Shown one piece after another: positions 23,181 through 33,970 of a DNA stretch of 64,000 nt. Positions within the stretch are counted from its first letter, which is position 1. Every line of letters begins with the position of its first letter. The translations under genes and the position numbers were made by a program. A model generated the notes under the pieces. It made no database searches. It saw only the letters and a program-made list of their open reading frames with translations, and had not been told where the DNA came from. The stretch is taken from contig CM053026.1 in assembly GCA_028564925.1 (NCBI GenBank), positions 135,794,031 to 135,858,030 of the forward strand. The letters run 5' to 3'. The stretch is from Lithobates sylvaticus (lineage: Eukaryota; Chordata; Amphibia; Anura; Ranidae).

Positions 23181-23728
23181 AGAGTATATAGGGTTGTAGG
23201 TATAGGGTTTTATTTTGGGTGCGGGGTCCCCCTTAATATCCATACAAGACCCAAAGGGGCTGGGGTGGGGGGGGGGGTGATGGGGTAGCCATGCCATTTT
23301 TCTCAAGGATTTTCAACCATATGGCGGCCAGGACAAGACATGACATTAAAGCCGCAAGTGGTTTTAATTGGCTTCTTTTTTTCCTTTACAAATGTCATTT
23401 TGTGCAGGGACAGTTCTAAACACGGGAAACACATGCCACTTCACAGGCATACTTTAGACACCCCCAGGTACCATATTTAAAGGAATATTTCACTTTTTTT
23501 TTTCACTTTATGCATCATTAAATGCGTCATTAAAATGACTGCTCCCGAAAAAACGTTAGTCCCCTGGGGCAGGACCTGGGTCCCCAAACCTGTTTTATGA
23601 CATTAACATGCATATTGGCCGTTGTAATTAGCAATTTTGATTTTGAACGTTTGCGTCCATTATAACGAATAGGGTTCGAAAATTTGCGCAAACTTTCGGT
23701 CCGTTCCAAGGTTCTGGTGCGAATCCCT
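23180..23728 (+). repeat. Right terminal region of the ~10-kb hAT element
   Basis: Closely matches 63400-63971, including GGGTGCGGGGTCCCCCTTAA, ATGCCATTTTTCTCAA and TTCGGTCCGTTC, then ends CTGGTGCGAATCCCT. The shorter copy continues with about 25 additional terminal bases before CATCCC, so this copy seems to have lost part of its terminal repeat. Related terminal words appear inverted at 19000-19200 in the inner element. Confidence 0.9.
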
Positions 23729-23736
23729 AACCATGA

Positions 23737-25415
23737 CCTCTTTAATTAAAAATATGGTCACAATAGGCTTTTGTTTGTGGGTCTTTAAACTTGATTCTGT
23801 GGTAGCTGGAGATGAACCAGGGTATCTTTCAAATTACAACCTCCTCTCCACTGAGATAACCCATCAAGATGGAGAAAGTGCCATAGTGTAAAACCGTTTA
23901 TTAAAAAATAACATGCATAACAAATGCCAATTGGCTGCTTACACGAACCGGTCCTCTGTGTGGTTCTCTCTGTAGTAGCTGAAAGCTGGTGGAAGGGAGA
24001 GGCATAAAAGCCAGCTTTTAGCTGCTGCAGATCCTCCCTGCCCACATCGGATTTCCCCTGCTGCCTGGGCCCTCTTTTTGTTCCGGGCCCCACACAAGAG
24101 GAATGGTGGTACCCCATTATCGGCAGCCCTGAGAGTTGCTCTAAGAACTTAAAAAAAAAAAAGAAATGGCCCAGAGTTGAACATTAGGTGTCATTCCTTG
24201 CTTGCAGGGGAACTTGAAATAGTCCTGATCATTATCCTTCTACAGTAGTGGATACTGACTCTTGATTTTAATAACATTTCTATTCCTCTTAGTTCAGAGC
24301 TTTTTCATTCAGTTACATCAGTTGTAGAGGGTTCTGTTGTAGAGGGTATTGCCATTTATCTTAATTGTTACCATCTTGTTAAGAACATTTATTGATTGTC
24401 TACTTCTTCTTATTTATATTATTCATATTATTCATATTATTATTATTATTATTATTAATAATAATAATAATAATTTGTTATTGTTAGTATTAAATATTAT
24501 TATTATTTTATTAGCAGCAGTAGCACCTTGCTGCATACCCAAAACATTGTATAACATATTTATTACATATATTGGGCTAATATTACCTCTGACCATTACA
24601 AACACTGAAAAAAAACTTATTTTTGGCCCTCTGATATCATGGTTATGCCCTGTGATTTCTCCTTTTGGTGTACTATAATCATATATTGTTATTGCAACTG
24701 TGAGTCTATGGAGTATATATAACAGATTTTACTTTACTGGTGTGCATCCGCTGGAAACTGCATTTATTATATTGTTTTGTTTTAAAACACACTACAGGAT
24801 TACCAAGGGATGGGCACAAAGCTAAAGTAGAATTCTCAGGGTGGTTGGCAGTAATCTAAGGTAACAGTAGAATACAGTTAAGAAAATGATCCTTTAGGAA
24901 TGAAAACTGTATATAGTCCCTGTAAAAATTTACTAAACTTGTACTGCACATTCTCATGAATATAAATATAATGTGAAAGATGTGATATGAGTGAAATTAA
25001 AGTTATCTTGAAATTTCATTAGGTATATGTAACAAGATTGATTGGTTAACACATAACATTTTTTAAAGCTTAAAGATAATGAGAAAGATGTGATACGATT
25101 GGAATTTAAGTTATCTTGAAATGTCATTAAGTATAGGGGACAGGATGATGTTAACATGAAAACAATTGTTAAAGTTTAATTATTAGATTTGGCAATAATA
25201 CTGATTATAAGTAATACACACAAGAAAAAAAAAAGGTATTTATTTGCTGATCATAAAAATATATATACTAAACCAGAAAACTGTCTATTTATAAAGTTCC
25301 TTTGGGTATGTCTCGTTTGTGCAAACTTAATAAATAATATACATAATTTTTGTAAAGCATGTAATGTCAGTTTCTACTTTCGAAGGGTGAATATAAAATT
25401 TCTAGCATTCAACAC
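23737..25415. other. Unique-looking sequence with ATT microsatellite
   Basis: No gene recognised. An ATT/TAA trinucleotide run lies at 24418-24475. Two similar ~55-bp stretches near 24975-25030 and 25080-25140, both containing AAGTTATCTTGAAAT, indicate a small old local duplication. Confidence 0.45.
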
Positions 25416-25418
25416 TAA

Positions 25419-25832
25419 TGCCCCATGCACACGATCAGACATTCCGACAACAAAATCCATCGGATTTTTTTTCCGACGGATGTTGGCTTAAACTTGTCTT
25501 GCATACACACGGTCACACAAAGTTGGTCGGAAATTCCGAACGTCAAGAACGTGGTGACGTACAACACGTACGAAGAGCCTAGAAAAATTAAGTTCAATAG
25601 CCAGTGCTGCTCTTCTGCTTGATTCCGAGCATGCATGGCACTTTGTGTGTCGTAATTGTCTACACATGATCGGAAATACGCGAACGGATTTTGTTGTTGG
25701 AAAATTTTAGATCCAGCTCTCAAACTTTGTTTGTCGGAAATTCCAATGGAAAAAGTCCGATGGAGTCTACACATGGTCGGATTTCCAACAAGCTCCGATC
25801 GCACATTTTCCGTCGGAAAGTCCATTCGACCA
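25419..25832 (+). mobile_element. CGTGTGTAC foldback MITE, copy 2
   Basis: Begins TGCCCCATGCACACGATC after TAA (25416-25418) and ends before TAA (25833-25835). Internal words TTTCCGACGGA, ACACGGTCACACAAAG and GAGCATGC match the other copies. The right end is more decayed than the left. TWA flanks fit PIF/Harbinger-type MITEs. Confidence 0.75.
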
Positions 25833-26039
25833 TAAGAGCTAAAGAACATTCACCAATAGAGAAAATAGCCTAACACTATAAGCTAAGAACATTTGACCAG
25901 CAGAAGAAATAATATGAGGGAGATCCTAACACTGTGCACACTGTGTTTATGTAAATTCCTGTGTGAACGGCTGAATGAATAGGTGTTTGGCTGATCAAAG
26001 CTCCAGCTGCAGTGTGAAGTAGACATGTGCGGTTCATTT

Positions 26040-26320
26040 ACTTCTGAATTGAAATTCGGACAAATTTTTCGTTATTCAGAAATTCAGATGTATTCAAATT
26101 TACGAATTACAATAGTAATGGATTTAAATGAATCCGAAATAATGAAACTAAATTTCGGATGAAATATGAGTTTGAATTGTTTTTCAAATCAAATTCAAAT
26201 CATTTTCAAATAAAATTTGAATTTATGAAGAGAATAAAATAGAATAGAAAAGAATAGAATAGAATAAAAAAGAAAGGAACAGAATATAATAGAGTAAAAT
26301 AGAACAGAATATCAAATAAA
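26040..26320. repeat. GAATT-rich repeat followed by (AGAAT)n-like microsatellite
   Basis: Degenerate GAATTTGAAT-type words at 26040-26220 run into an imperfect AGAATAGAAT pentanucleotide array at 26228-26320. Low complexity, non-coding. Confidence 0.7.
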
Positions 26321-26329
26321 AAAATAGAT

Positions 26330-26960
26330 TCTTAGACCCCAGAGAATAACATTTTGGATATTGCAGTTTTTTATGTTTTTCACACCCAAATTTTTGGGGA
26401 AAAATTACACTTTAATTACCATAAGGTACATTAAATTATCCATAGGCAATGCTTTAAAAGCCTTTACAGTTTAGCAGTTTAGAAGTCTGGCACTAGAATT
26501 ATTGTTCTTGCTCTGACATTCACAGTGATTTACATATGCGTGCGGGACCTATGTGCGTGTTCGCATTTGCCTGCGAGCACGGGTTGACAGGTTGCACTTA
26601 ATTTAACTTAATTATTTTTTTTACACTGTACCTTTTTTTTTTTTTGGAATAAACGTTATTGCTATCACAAGGGATAAATAACATCCTTTGTGATAGCATG
26701 GGCTGTGAGAGGTCCTCTTTTTGAAGAGATCTGAGGTCTATTAGACCCCTTACCTCTGGTCTCCAAAGCATCTGATCAAACTGAGATTGGTTTGATCAGA
26801 TCTTGTACAAGCCAGTAATGGCTTGTAAGTAAACAAACCAAAACTGGAAGTGATGAAATCCTTGTCGCTTCTGGTTCCTTTCTTCACAGAAGAGAGGTGG
26901 GAACTTCCATTCCTTCCACTCTTCTTAGTGAATGCGATCCGAGCACTCAAATTGGACCCC
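26330..26960 (+). repeat. Diverged relative of the TTAA family-2 element
   Basis: Shares an ordered series of landmarks with 52860-53500: CCAGAGAATAA, CACTAGAATTATTGTTCTTGCTCT, CATATGCG...TGCGAGC, an A/T-run block and AGGTCCTC...GATCTGAGGTC. The order and spacing indicate the same ancestral element, but divergence is high. Ends are not visible. Confidence 0.6.
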
Positions 26961-27154
26961 TTTCACCTGCTTGTAAAAGTGATTGAGTGGCCGTAGAGCC
27001 GCTCGGATTACTTTTACCAAAAAGAGAATTGCCAGCTGGATAGAATGACACCAGAATCATGGTCGCAGCTGCAAACATGGACCTGGTGTAATCACTTCAA
27101 CCTGAGGCTGTATATATAATTAAAGACTGCAGCTCCTCTACTTGACTATTATTG

Positions 27155-27260
27155 TGCAGTGCCCCTTCAAGACTACATTTCCCAGAATCCTTAGTGTCTG
27201 CACAGCAAGTTCTCTCCCCTCCTCCGATTGGTTCAGGGCCTTTTTAGTCAGGTGGGGGGG
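27155..27260. promoter_or_regulatory. Possible promoter-like motif pair (ZNF143-like and CCAAT)
   Basis: GACTACATTTCCCAGAATCC at 27171-27190 resembles the ZNF143/SBS consensus, and GATTGG (a reverse CCAAT box) follows near 27227. There is no downstream exon I can support. Similar CTACATTTCCC words occur in hAT MITEs (e.g. 12660-12720), so this may be repeat-derived. Confidence 0.25.
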
Positions 27261-27734
27261 GTGGGGGGCAAGAGCTAGCCAGGGGATGTCAGCTGCAGTG
27301 TGAGAGAGGAGAGACACCAGCTGAATTATTCTCCCTCTGTATTGCTGAAAAGTTCACTACTGCTGCTAGCAGGGGTGGGCAGGATTAGGGAGGAAATCAG
27401 GGAGGAGAATCACACAGCCAGCGGGCACCCAACTACACTAACGACCAGTAACTCATGCACATTCAGGAATCCTCGGCTGACAGGTGAATAACAAAGGTAC
27501 ATTGTAAAAAACAAAAACATCATGGTGTTTTCCCCCAAAAATTGTATCGGGCCCTTTAGAATGGGTATGGGTTTTATTGGGGCTGAGCACCAGTGTGAAG
27601 ATACCTGAAGTATCAGCCATAGTGCTCTGCTTAGCCCAGAAGCACTTGTATGCAAGGATTGGAAGCAGAAGTGACCAAGGAAGATACCAAAGGACTGGAA
27701 TGATAAAATATAGGGAATATTGCATTAAGCTGGA

Positions 27735-27925
27735 GAGATTCTCTTGTTTGCCTTCTTCCCCTGCCGCTGGGCCATTCACCAAGTGCCGCGCGTTTCGCGC
27801 ATGCGCAGTAGAGAGCTGCTGTGAAAAATCGGCTTGGGTGAAGACTGCTTTATTTGTGACAGGTAAGTGTCCTAATATTAAACAGTATTTGTAGCTGCTG
27901 ACTTTTACAGCAAATAACAGCTGCA
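27735..27925 (-). repeat. Fragment of the 2881-3290 repeat family, minus strand
   Basis: Read on the minus strand it shows GTCAGCAGCTACAAATACTG, a TTTAATATTAGGACACTTAC stretch and a CTACTGCGCATGCGCG block in an order similar to 2917-3080. It supplies a CAG/GTAAGT donor-like word at 27860 and an NRF1-like GCGCATGCGC at about 27797, so neither should be taken as a gene signal. Confidence 0.6.
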
Positions 27926-28333
27926 CCAATAACACAGTTTAAATGAAATATTCTCAGCAGTCCTAAACACAGTGGCAGTGACCCTGGAAAAGCAATAGAT
28001 GTTCTGTGTGCAGATGTTCTTTCTTGCAGCACCATGTGACTTGCAGTCCTACAGCAATGCAGACCTAGACACCACAAGTTCAGCAAAGTCATACCTGGGC
28101 TGGGAAATGAGAAACTGCCTCTCACCAACCATAATGCACGGTCTTCATGGGTCCTTCTGCTCCAGGGAACAGTCCTCTGCATACAGTCAGCAGTTCCTCC
28201 AGCAGCAGCAGCAGCAGGCAGCACCCTCTGGGCAGCTGTAGAAACTCAGTTCCTATGCAGCAACACATCATACAGCAGCTTTACCAGGAGCTTCATGCAG
28301 CACAATCCTTTTTTCTCTCTACACATCCGACCA

Positions 28334-28763
28334 AAGCCTGGTACACACGATTGGATTTTCCGCAGACAAAACATCAGACTTTTGTCCGAAGGGCGTTGGT
28401 CGGGAACTTGCATACAAACGGCACACAATTGTTGGCCAACAAACACAAACGTACAGACTACATGCTTTTTCAGCTCTTTAGCGCCATCTTTTGGGCACCT
28501 TCTGCTAATGTTGTGTTTGGTGAGTATTGATTCTGAGCATGCGTGTTTGTACTTTGGACTTTTGTCTGACGGACTTGTGTACACACAATTGGAAAATCTG
28601 GCAAAAGACCGTTGTCCGCAGAAAATTTATAAGCCTGCCATTCAACATTTTACAGCGGAAAATCAGACAATTATCTGATGGAGCGTACAAACGGTCGGAC
28701 TTTAGGCCAACGGTCTGTCATCACACAATTCCCTGCGGAAAATCCGATCGTGTGTACGAGGCT
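28334..28763 (+). mobile_element. Foldback MITE of the GTACACACG type, subfamily with AGCCT ends
   Basis: Left end AAGCCTGGTACACACGATTG and right end CGATCGTGTGTACGAGGCTT are inverted repeats, flanked by A-rich/TAA sequence. The interior has further inverted blocks (TTTTCCGCAGA-type words). Related to the TGCC-ended copies but with different terminal bases. Non-coding despite open frames. Confidence 0.7.
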
Positions 28764-29012
28764 TAACTCAGCAGTGCAGGTGTCACAGTCCTTTTTCTCC
28801 TCCCAGTACATTATTCTCCTGGGATTTTTAGCCCCAAACAATCTTTTGTGCACAGCACTGCTTTCCCTGAGGACTACAGTCCCAACCATGCACTGTAACT
28901 TCCTTCCTAAATGGGGAGAGAATTCCAGCAACGCAACAATGTGAGTGGCCCTGTGACAGCTGTGCACTACAGACACAGTCATCAAAAGCCACTGATTTGT
29001 AGGAAACCCTAA

Positions 29013-29193
29013 GGCTGGCCATACATTATACAACTTTTGTCTATAGATTTCCTTTAGATTTACCAAAACCATATAATATGAAGTCAAATCTAAACACTTT
29101 CAATTTGTATGCAATCAGGCAGGCCCTTGTACTACACAGTTAAAGGTAAATCTAAAGAAATTGAATAAGAAAATTGTATGATGTATGGCCAGC
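29013..29193 (+). mobile_element. Foldback MITE with GGCTGGCCATAC ends
   Basis: Ends GGCTGGCCATACATTATACA and the complement (TGTATGGCCAGC) are inverted repeats around a ~130-bp interior. TAA precedes it (29010-29012) and TTAA follows (29194-29197). Size and TWA flanks fit a PIF/Harbinger-type MITE. Confidence 0.75.
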
Positions 29194-29196
29194 TTA

Positions 29197-29528
29197 AGGC
29201 CGGTTCACACTAGATGCAGTGCGAATTCAAAGCAAATTTGCTGCAAATCATCTAAATCGCAAACCCTGTTCATGCGATTTAACGACACCCTGCAATCAGT
29301 TTGCAAAACGCAGTGCGATTTGCAGAATCGGATCGCATGGGTGTGAACACCCATGCGATCCGATTCTGGTGCGGACAAAAAAGAGGCCTGCACGAGTTTG
29401 GTTCGAATGCGATGCAAATTCAGCCATACAGTTTGTATGGCTGAATTTGCATCGCACAGACATCTGCACAGCAATGCGGTGCGAAACACATGCAATGTCT
29501 GGCATCGCACTAGTGTGAACCGGGCCTT
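29197..29528 (+). mobile_element. Foldback MITE with GGCCGGTTCACACTAG ends
   Basis: Left AGGCCGGTTCACACTAG and right CTAGTGTGAACCGGGCCT are near-perfect inverted repeats. The interior carries inverted GCGATTTGCA/TGCAAATCGC-like words and an inner hairpin around 29325-29365. It abuts the previous MITE at a TTAA. Non-coding. Confidence 0.8.
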
Positions 29529-29689
29529 ACAGAGCAGTTTTTAGGGTGTTGAATCACTCCTTCCAACAAATCATATTCTGAAACTTGAGTTTACAGAGAT
29601 ATTATGAAATATACCTTCTTGACAAAATAATACTAATAAGAACAAAGGCAAAAATAGGCTGACGATTTTCACCTAATTCTGCAAAAACA

Positions 29690-31335
29690 TACTGTATAGG
29701 ACACCGGGAATGTGTCCTGAATAGCAGGTATATTTCCCCAACATTTGATCCCTTTAAGGAGGAAAGTCTGAAGACTTCGTTGAGTATTCAGGTTTTATCA
29801 CCCATGCAGGGTTAGGGGTTAAAGGGTAATCCAGTTGGAAAGAGAGGACCAATTGTCAGTGCTCTCTTAATTGATAAGTTATTATTAGGGACCCGAAACT
29901 TTGGATTTTCAAAGAGCTTTGGGAGGGAAGAACCTCCAAACCATGACTACTATGACTCTGGTCTTAAAGGAGTTAAGCCATAGCAAAGGGAGTCTTGAAA
30001 GGCAGCAGGAAGGAATCAGCATCTGTGTCAATGAGGTATAGTGGAGTAGTTCACAGTTTTCTGAGCAAAGTGAACCTTCTGGTAATTATAATGCACTGTA
30101 CACACGGTTGGAATTTCTGATGGAAAATGTGCGATCGCATTGTGTTGTCTGAAAATCCGATTGTATGTGAGCTCCAGCGGACTTTTTCCGTCAAAATTTC
30201 CGACACACAAAGTTTGAAAGCAGGATCTAAAATTCTCCGACAACAAAATTCAATAGTTTAAATTTCGATCGTGTGTAGACAATTCCGACGGACAAAGTGC
30301 CACGCATGCTCCGAATAAATGAAGAGACAAAAGCTATTGTCCCATTTATAGTCCCGTTGTACATTCCTGTACGTCACCTCGTTAATAACAATCGGATTTT
30401 CCGACAACTTTGTGCGACCGTGTGTATGCAAGACAAGTTTGGCACAAAATCCGTCTGAAAAAATCTGATGGATTTTGACGTCGGAATGTCCGACCGTGTG
30501 TACAGGGAATAACACTTATTGCTGAACCTCTGCGGTCTGTCCAGCAGCCTTATACATAGAGGAACCTTAACCCAGTACGGGACTGAGAGATTGGCGGTGA
30601 GCCTGTGGTGTCCGTCTTTCTTTTGTTCCAGAACTGTTCTCTTTTTTCTTTGCTTTTGAATGAAGAAAGCTCCTTGAGTTTACTTGTTTAGGAGATACAA
30701 ATAAAAGGACTGCTTGCTTTTACCCACCTGACCGGCTGGTGTTCCCAGGCTACCTCATATCACATTTGGTGCTCAAATGCAGGCAACTGTAGCTGCAAAG
30801 CCATTTGGAAGCAGAGCTGACATTTAAAGGGCCAGCACCCACTCTTGCATGTCTTGAGTCAAGGTAGCACAGTTGCTGCAAACCTCAGAAGGTAGCATGG
30901 AGGAGGTTATAAAAGCCCTGGTTCAGAGCATGGAGGCCCAGCAACAGGCCATGGCCTGCTGAAACGCGGTGGAGCAATATTGCAGTTCATGTTCCACCTG
31001 TCCGCCGACCATACCAATATCACACTTTAGGAACCCTTTGGTGTCTTTACCAATCATTGAGATACCATTCAAGCTTATTGTGGATTCGGTAGGCCCTTTA
31101 GTGGAAACAGCGCGGGGTCACCAATGCATCCTTATGGTATCCGATTATGCCACCAAGTATTTAGAGGTGGCCCCATGAGGGAGACTTCCTCTATATATAA
31201 TATTCTAATATGTTCTCTAGGAAATGATTCCCGAAAGAGATCCTGACGGACCAGAGTACCCCATTCACCAATAAAAGCACTACTTGGTTTTACCCACTCG
31301 GCTGGTTGATGTTCCCGGGCTACCTAATTTTTACA
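29690..31335 (+). mobile_element. Ty3/Gypsy-like LTR retrotransposon fossil, heavily deleted
   Basis: Parts seen: an LTR-like piece ending near 30765 in AATAAAAGGACTGC and CAGGCTACCT, a possible primer-binding region, a short gag-start-like stretch near 30897, and an integrase-like stretch at 30969-31178. A second LTR-like tail near 31270-31335 resembles the first. A foldback MITE (30092-30509) is inserted in the left part. The integrase stretch has the gypsy-type motif around VGPL and YAT. The element is broken, with most internal sequence lost, and looks old. The left limit is uncertain. Confidence 0.6.
30092..30509 (+). mobile_element. CGTGTGTAC foldback MITE, copy 4
   Basis: Begins TGCACTGTACACACGGTTGG after TAA (30089-30091) and ends CGACCGTGTGTACAGGGA before TAA (30510-30512). 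Interior words match the other copies, including GCCACGCATGCTCCG. It sits inside the left part of the LTR fossil. Confidence 0.8.
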
Positions 31336-31416
31336 ATATGAATGCTGTTGCTCTTAAAGTGGTAGTAAAGCCCGTTTTATAATTTATACCTACAGGTAAA
31401 CCTATAATAAGGCTTA

Positions 31417-31817
31417 TGCCCCGTACACACGGTCGGATATTCCGATGGAAAAAGTCTGATCGGATTATGTTGTCAGAAAATCTGATCGTGTGTGGGCTCT
31501 ATCGGACTTTTTCCGTCGGATTTTCCAACGGAAAAAATTTGAGAGCACAAGATCTAAAATTTTCCGCCAACAAAATCCGATCTAACTTTTTCCGATTGTG
31601 TGTAGAGAATTCCGACGCACAAAGTGCCACGCATGCTCAGAAGAAATTTGGAGATGAAAGCTATTGGCTACTGGCCTCTACGTAATCCCGTTGTACGTGT
31701 TGTACGTCACCTCGTTCGGAACGATCAGATTTTCCGACAACTTTGTATGCAAGACAAGTTCCAGCCAAAATACGTCTGAAAAAATCCGACAGATTTTGTG
31801 GTCGTGTGTACAAGGCA
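31417..31817 (+). mobile_element. CGTGTGTAC foldback MITE, copy 5, with TTA duplication
   Basis: Begins TGCCCCGTACACACGGTCGG after TTA (31414-31416) and ends TCGTGTGTACAAGGCA before TTA (31818-31820). It is one of the clearest 3-bp TWA duplications in the window, which supports PIF/Harbinger-type transposition. Non-coding. Confidence 0.85.
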
Positions 31818-31820
31818 TTA

Positions 31821-32432
31821 CCTGTAAGTACAGTAAATATCTCCTAAATGGTGCACGTTTATTCACATTAGCAGCGCAGTTGATGTCACCGGCGCATGTG
31901 CACTGCACTCTCAGTGGATGGCGTGTCATCCATAGAGAGAGCGTTGCTGCAGCCGTGACCCCTTCTAACCTCTGCAATAAACCAGTGAATTTAAAGTGGT
32001 TGTGAAGGCTGAAGGTTTTTTTTTACCTTAAAGTGTTACTAAACCCTGGACCCTGCATTCACTATAAATGGTCTCCCACAGTACACAGAACATGGAAGTG
32101 CAATTATTTTAGTAAATACCTTTTCTCATCAGCAGTAAGAGCAGTCTTGTAACTTCTAAATACCTTTTCTCATCATCCTCTGTCTGGACAATGCTGATTG
32201 GCTCTGTGCTGCTGATCAAAGGTACTCTCCCAAGAAAAAAGAAACTCTCTAGCAATACACGCCACATTGAGAATGTGCAGAGTGCCCCCAATGCTCTGAA
32301 TTATCAGGACAGTGGAAGAAGGGAAGGATCAGCGAAGACAAGATCGAACAGCCTTTTTACACAATGCAGAGGATTAATCTCTTAGGTTAGGATGCTTTAC
32401 TACATGTACAGACTGATTTTACTATTGTGGGT
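31821..32432. repeat. Unclassified dispersed frog repeat sequence
   Basis: Contains TTTAAAGTGGTTGTGAAGGC (31990 onward) and two near-copies of AAATACCTTTTCTCATCA (about 32115 and 32158). These words look like old dispersed repeat fragments. No gene recognised. Confidence 0.4.
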
Positions 32433-32436
32433 TTAA

Positions 32437-33384
32437 CCACCTTGCGACCGCCGGCTGTCAAATGACGGCCAGGCGGCGCAGCTCTCAGCGCGGGAGGGTG
32501 TCATATGACGTCCTCCCCTTCCGTGCTCTCGCCGTGTCACTGGGCACCCGATGCGCGTGCCCAGCGGCCGCGATGTCCGCTGGGCACCCGCGATTGCCTG
32601 GTAACACAGCGGGACCGTGGATCTGTGTGTGTAAACCTGTCAGAGGAGAGGAGCCGATGGTGTGTTCTCTGTACAGATAAACACCGATCGGTCTCCTCCC
32701 CTTGTGAGTCCTCTCCCCCCACAGTAAGAATCACTCTTAGGGAACATAATTAACCCCTCCCCGCCCCTAGTGGTTAACCCCTTCACTGCCAGTGTCATTT
32801 ATACAGGAATCAATGCATTATTAAATAGCATTGATTGCCGTATAAATGACAACCGTGCCAAAAATGTGTCAATTATGGCGATGTGTTCGCCATAATGTCG
32901 CAGTCACAATAAAAATCGCAGATCGCGCCATTACTAGTAAAAAAAAAATATTAATAAAAATGCTATAAAACTATCCCCTATTTTGTAAACGCTATAACTT
33001 TTGCGCAAACTAATCAATAATCGCTAATTGCGATATTTTTTTTACCAAAAATATGTAGAAGAATACGTATCGGCCTAAACTGAGGAAAAGAAATGTTTTT
33101 TTATATATTTTTCAGGGATATTTAGTATAGCAAAAAGTAAAAAATATTGTTTTTTTTTTTTAATTTGTTGCTCTTCTTTTGTTTATTGCGCAAAAAATAA
33201 AAAAACGCAGAGGTGATCAAATACCACCAAAAGAAAGCTCTATTTTGTGGGGAAAAAATTATAACAATTTCATTTGGGTACAGTGTTGTATGACTACGCA
33301 ATTGTCATTCAAAACGCGACAGCGCTGAAAGCTGAAAAATGGCTTGGTCAGGAAGGGGGTGAAAAATGCCCTGTACTGAGGTGG
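32437..33384 (-). mobile_element. TTAA-bounded element family 1, copy B
   Basis: TTAA flanks at 32433-32436 and 33385-33388. It reads inverted with respect to copy A: CCACCTTGCGACC at the left and CTGAGGTGG at the right. Contains the inverted TGATCAAATACCACCAAA landmark near 33213. Non-autonomous, no transposase. Confidence 0.82.
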
Positions 33385-33388
33385 TTAA

Positions 33389-33745
33389 TAACACTTTAAT
33401 GCATTTTCTGCATTCAAGTAAAAAAACTATTGTCAGCTCCCTCCCCCCAGCCCCTCCAAATACTTACCTGAGCTTGAGCTTGGTCCATTGCTGTGCCTGA
33501 GAGCAGCAGCGCTGCTTACTCTCTCCCTCTCCACTGGCTCCTGCTGCTGTCAATAAAATCCAGAAATGAGGGGGCAGGGTGCAGAGTCGAATCACACTGT
33601 GTGTGTCAATGGACACACAGGGTGCAGTTTAGGGATTTAGCTTGGACGCGTGTCACCATAGGAAGCGGCTTCCTATTGTGGCACATGGAGTAGAGGAGGA
33701 GCCCAGAGTGGCGGGGGGACCCCAGAAGAGGAGGATCACATTTGT
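33389..33745. repeat. GC-rich dispersed repeat (CAGAAGAGGAGGATC-type)
   Basis: Shares CTCTCCACTGGCTC-like, TGCTGTCAAT(C/A)AAATCCA and GGGACCCCAGAAGAGGA landmarks with 40872-41270, in the same order. Its left part abuts TTAA copy B. A shortened copy is in the second unit of the tandem duplication, from 36462. Confidence 0.65.
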
Positions 33746-33970
33746 TATTTTTTTTCTAACTATGATTGTGGTTTTCATTCAAGATATTGTAATGAAACCT
33801 GTTTAATACATCTGGGAATGCATCCCTTTAAAATACTGTATCAGGTCTGAATTAAATTCTAAGGGCTTTCAAAGAAAATTAGTTGACTCAATTATGGCAA
33901 GAAAGAATGATTTTTAAGAGTTTCCACGTGAATGTTGAAACTAAAGTCTAACAATGTATGATCAGTTTAA

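Larger units (their letters stand above)
13761..23728 (+). mobile_element. ~10-kb hAT-superfamily DNA transposon with decayed BED transposase
   Basis: The left end TAGGGATGGCCCCGGTGC follows GACCATGA (13753-13760). The right end ...GGTGCGAATCCCT is followed by AACCATGA (23729-23736), an 8-bp duplication matching at 7 of 8 positions. In order the element holds a ~101-bp minisatellite (14230-15955), a transposase gene remnant (15991-18986 plus 21687-21887), tandem repeats (22001-22700) and a right terminal region (23180-23728). A second hAT element (18987-21684) is inserted in the gene; without it the element would be about 7.3 kb. Termini match 61729-63971 and, inverted, the inner element. The right terminal repeat appears shortened compared with 63930-63971. 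The transposase has several frame changes and stops, so this copy cannot act by itself. Confidence 0.9.

Noticed and set aside
27857-27866. Strong splice donor CAG/GTAAGT as evidence of a first exon
   Set aside because: It lies in a minus-strand copy of the dispersed repeat also present at 2881-3290, so the donor-like word is repeat-borne.
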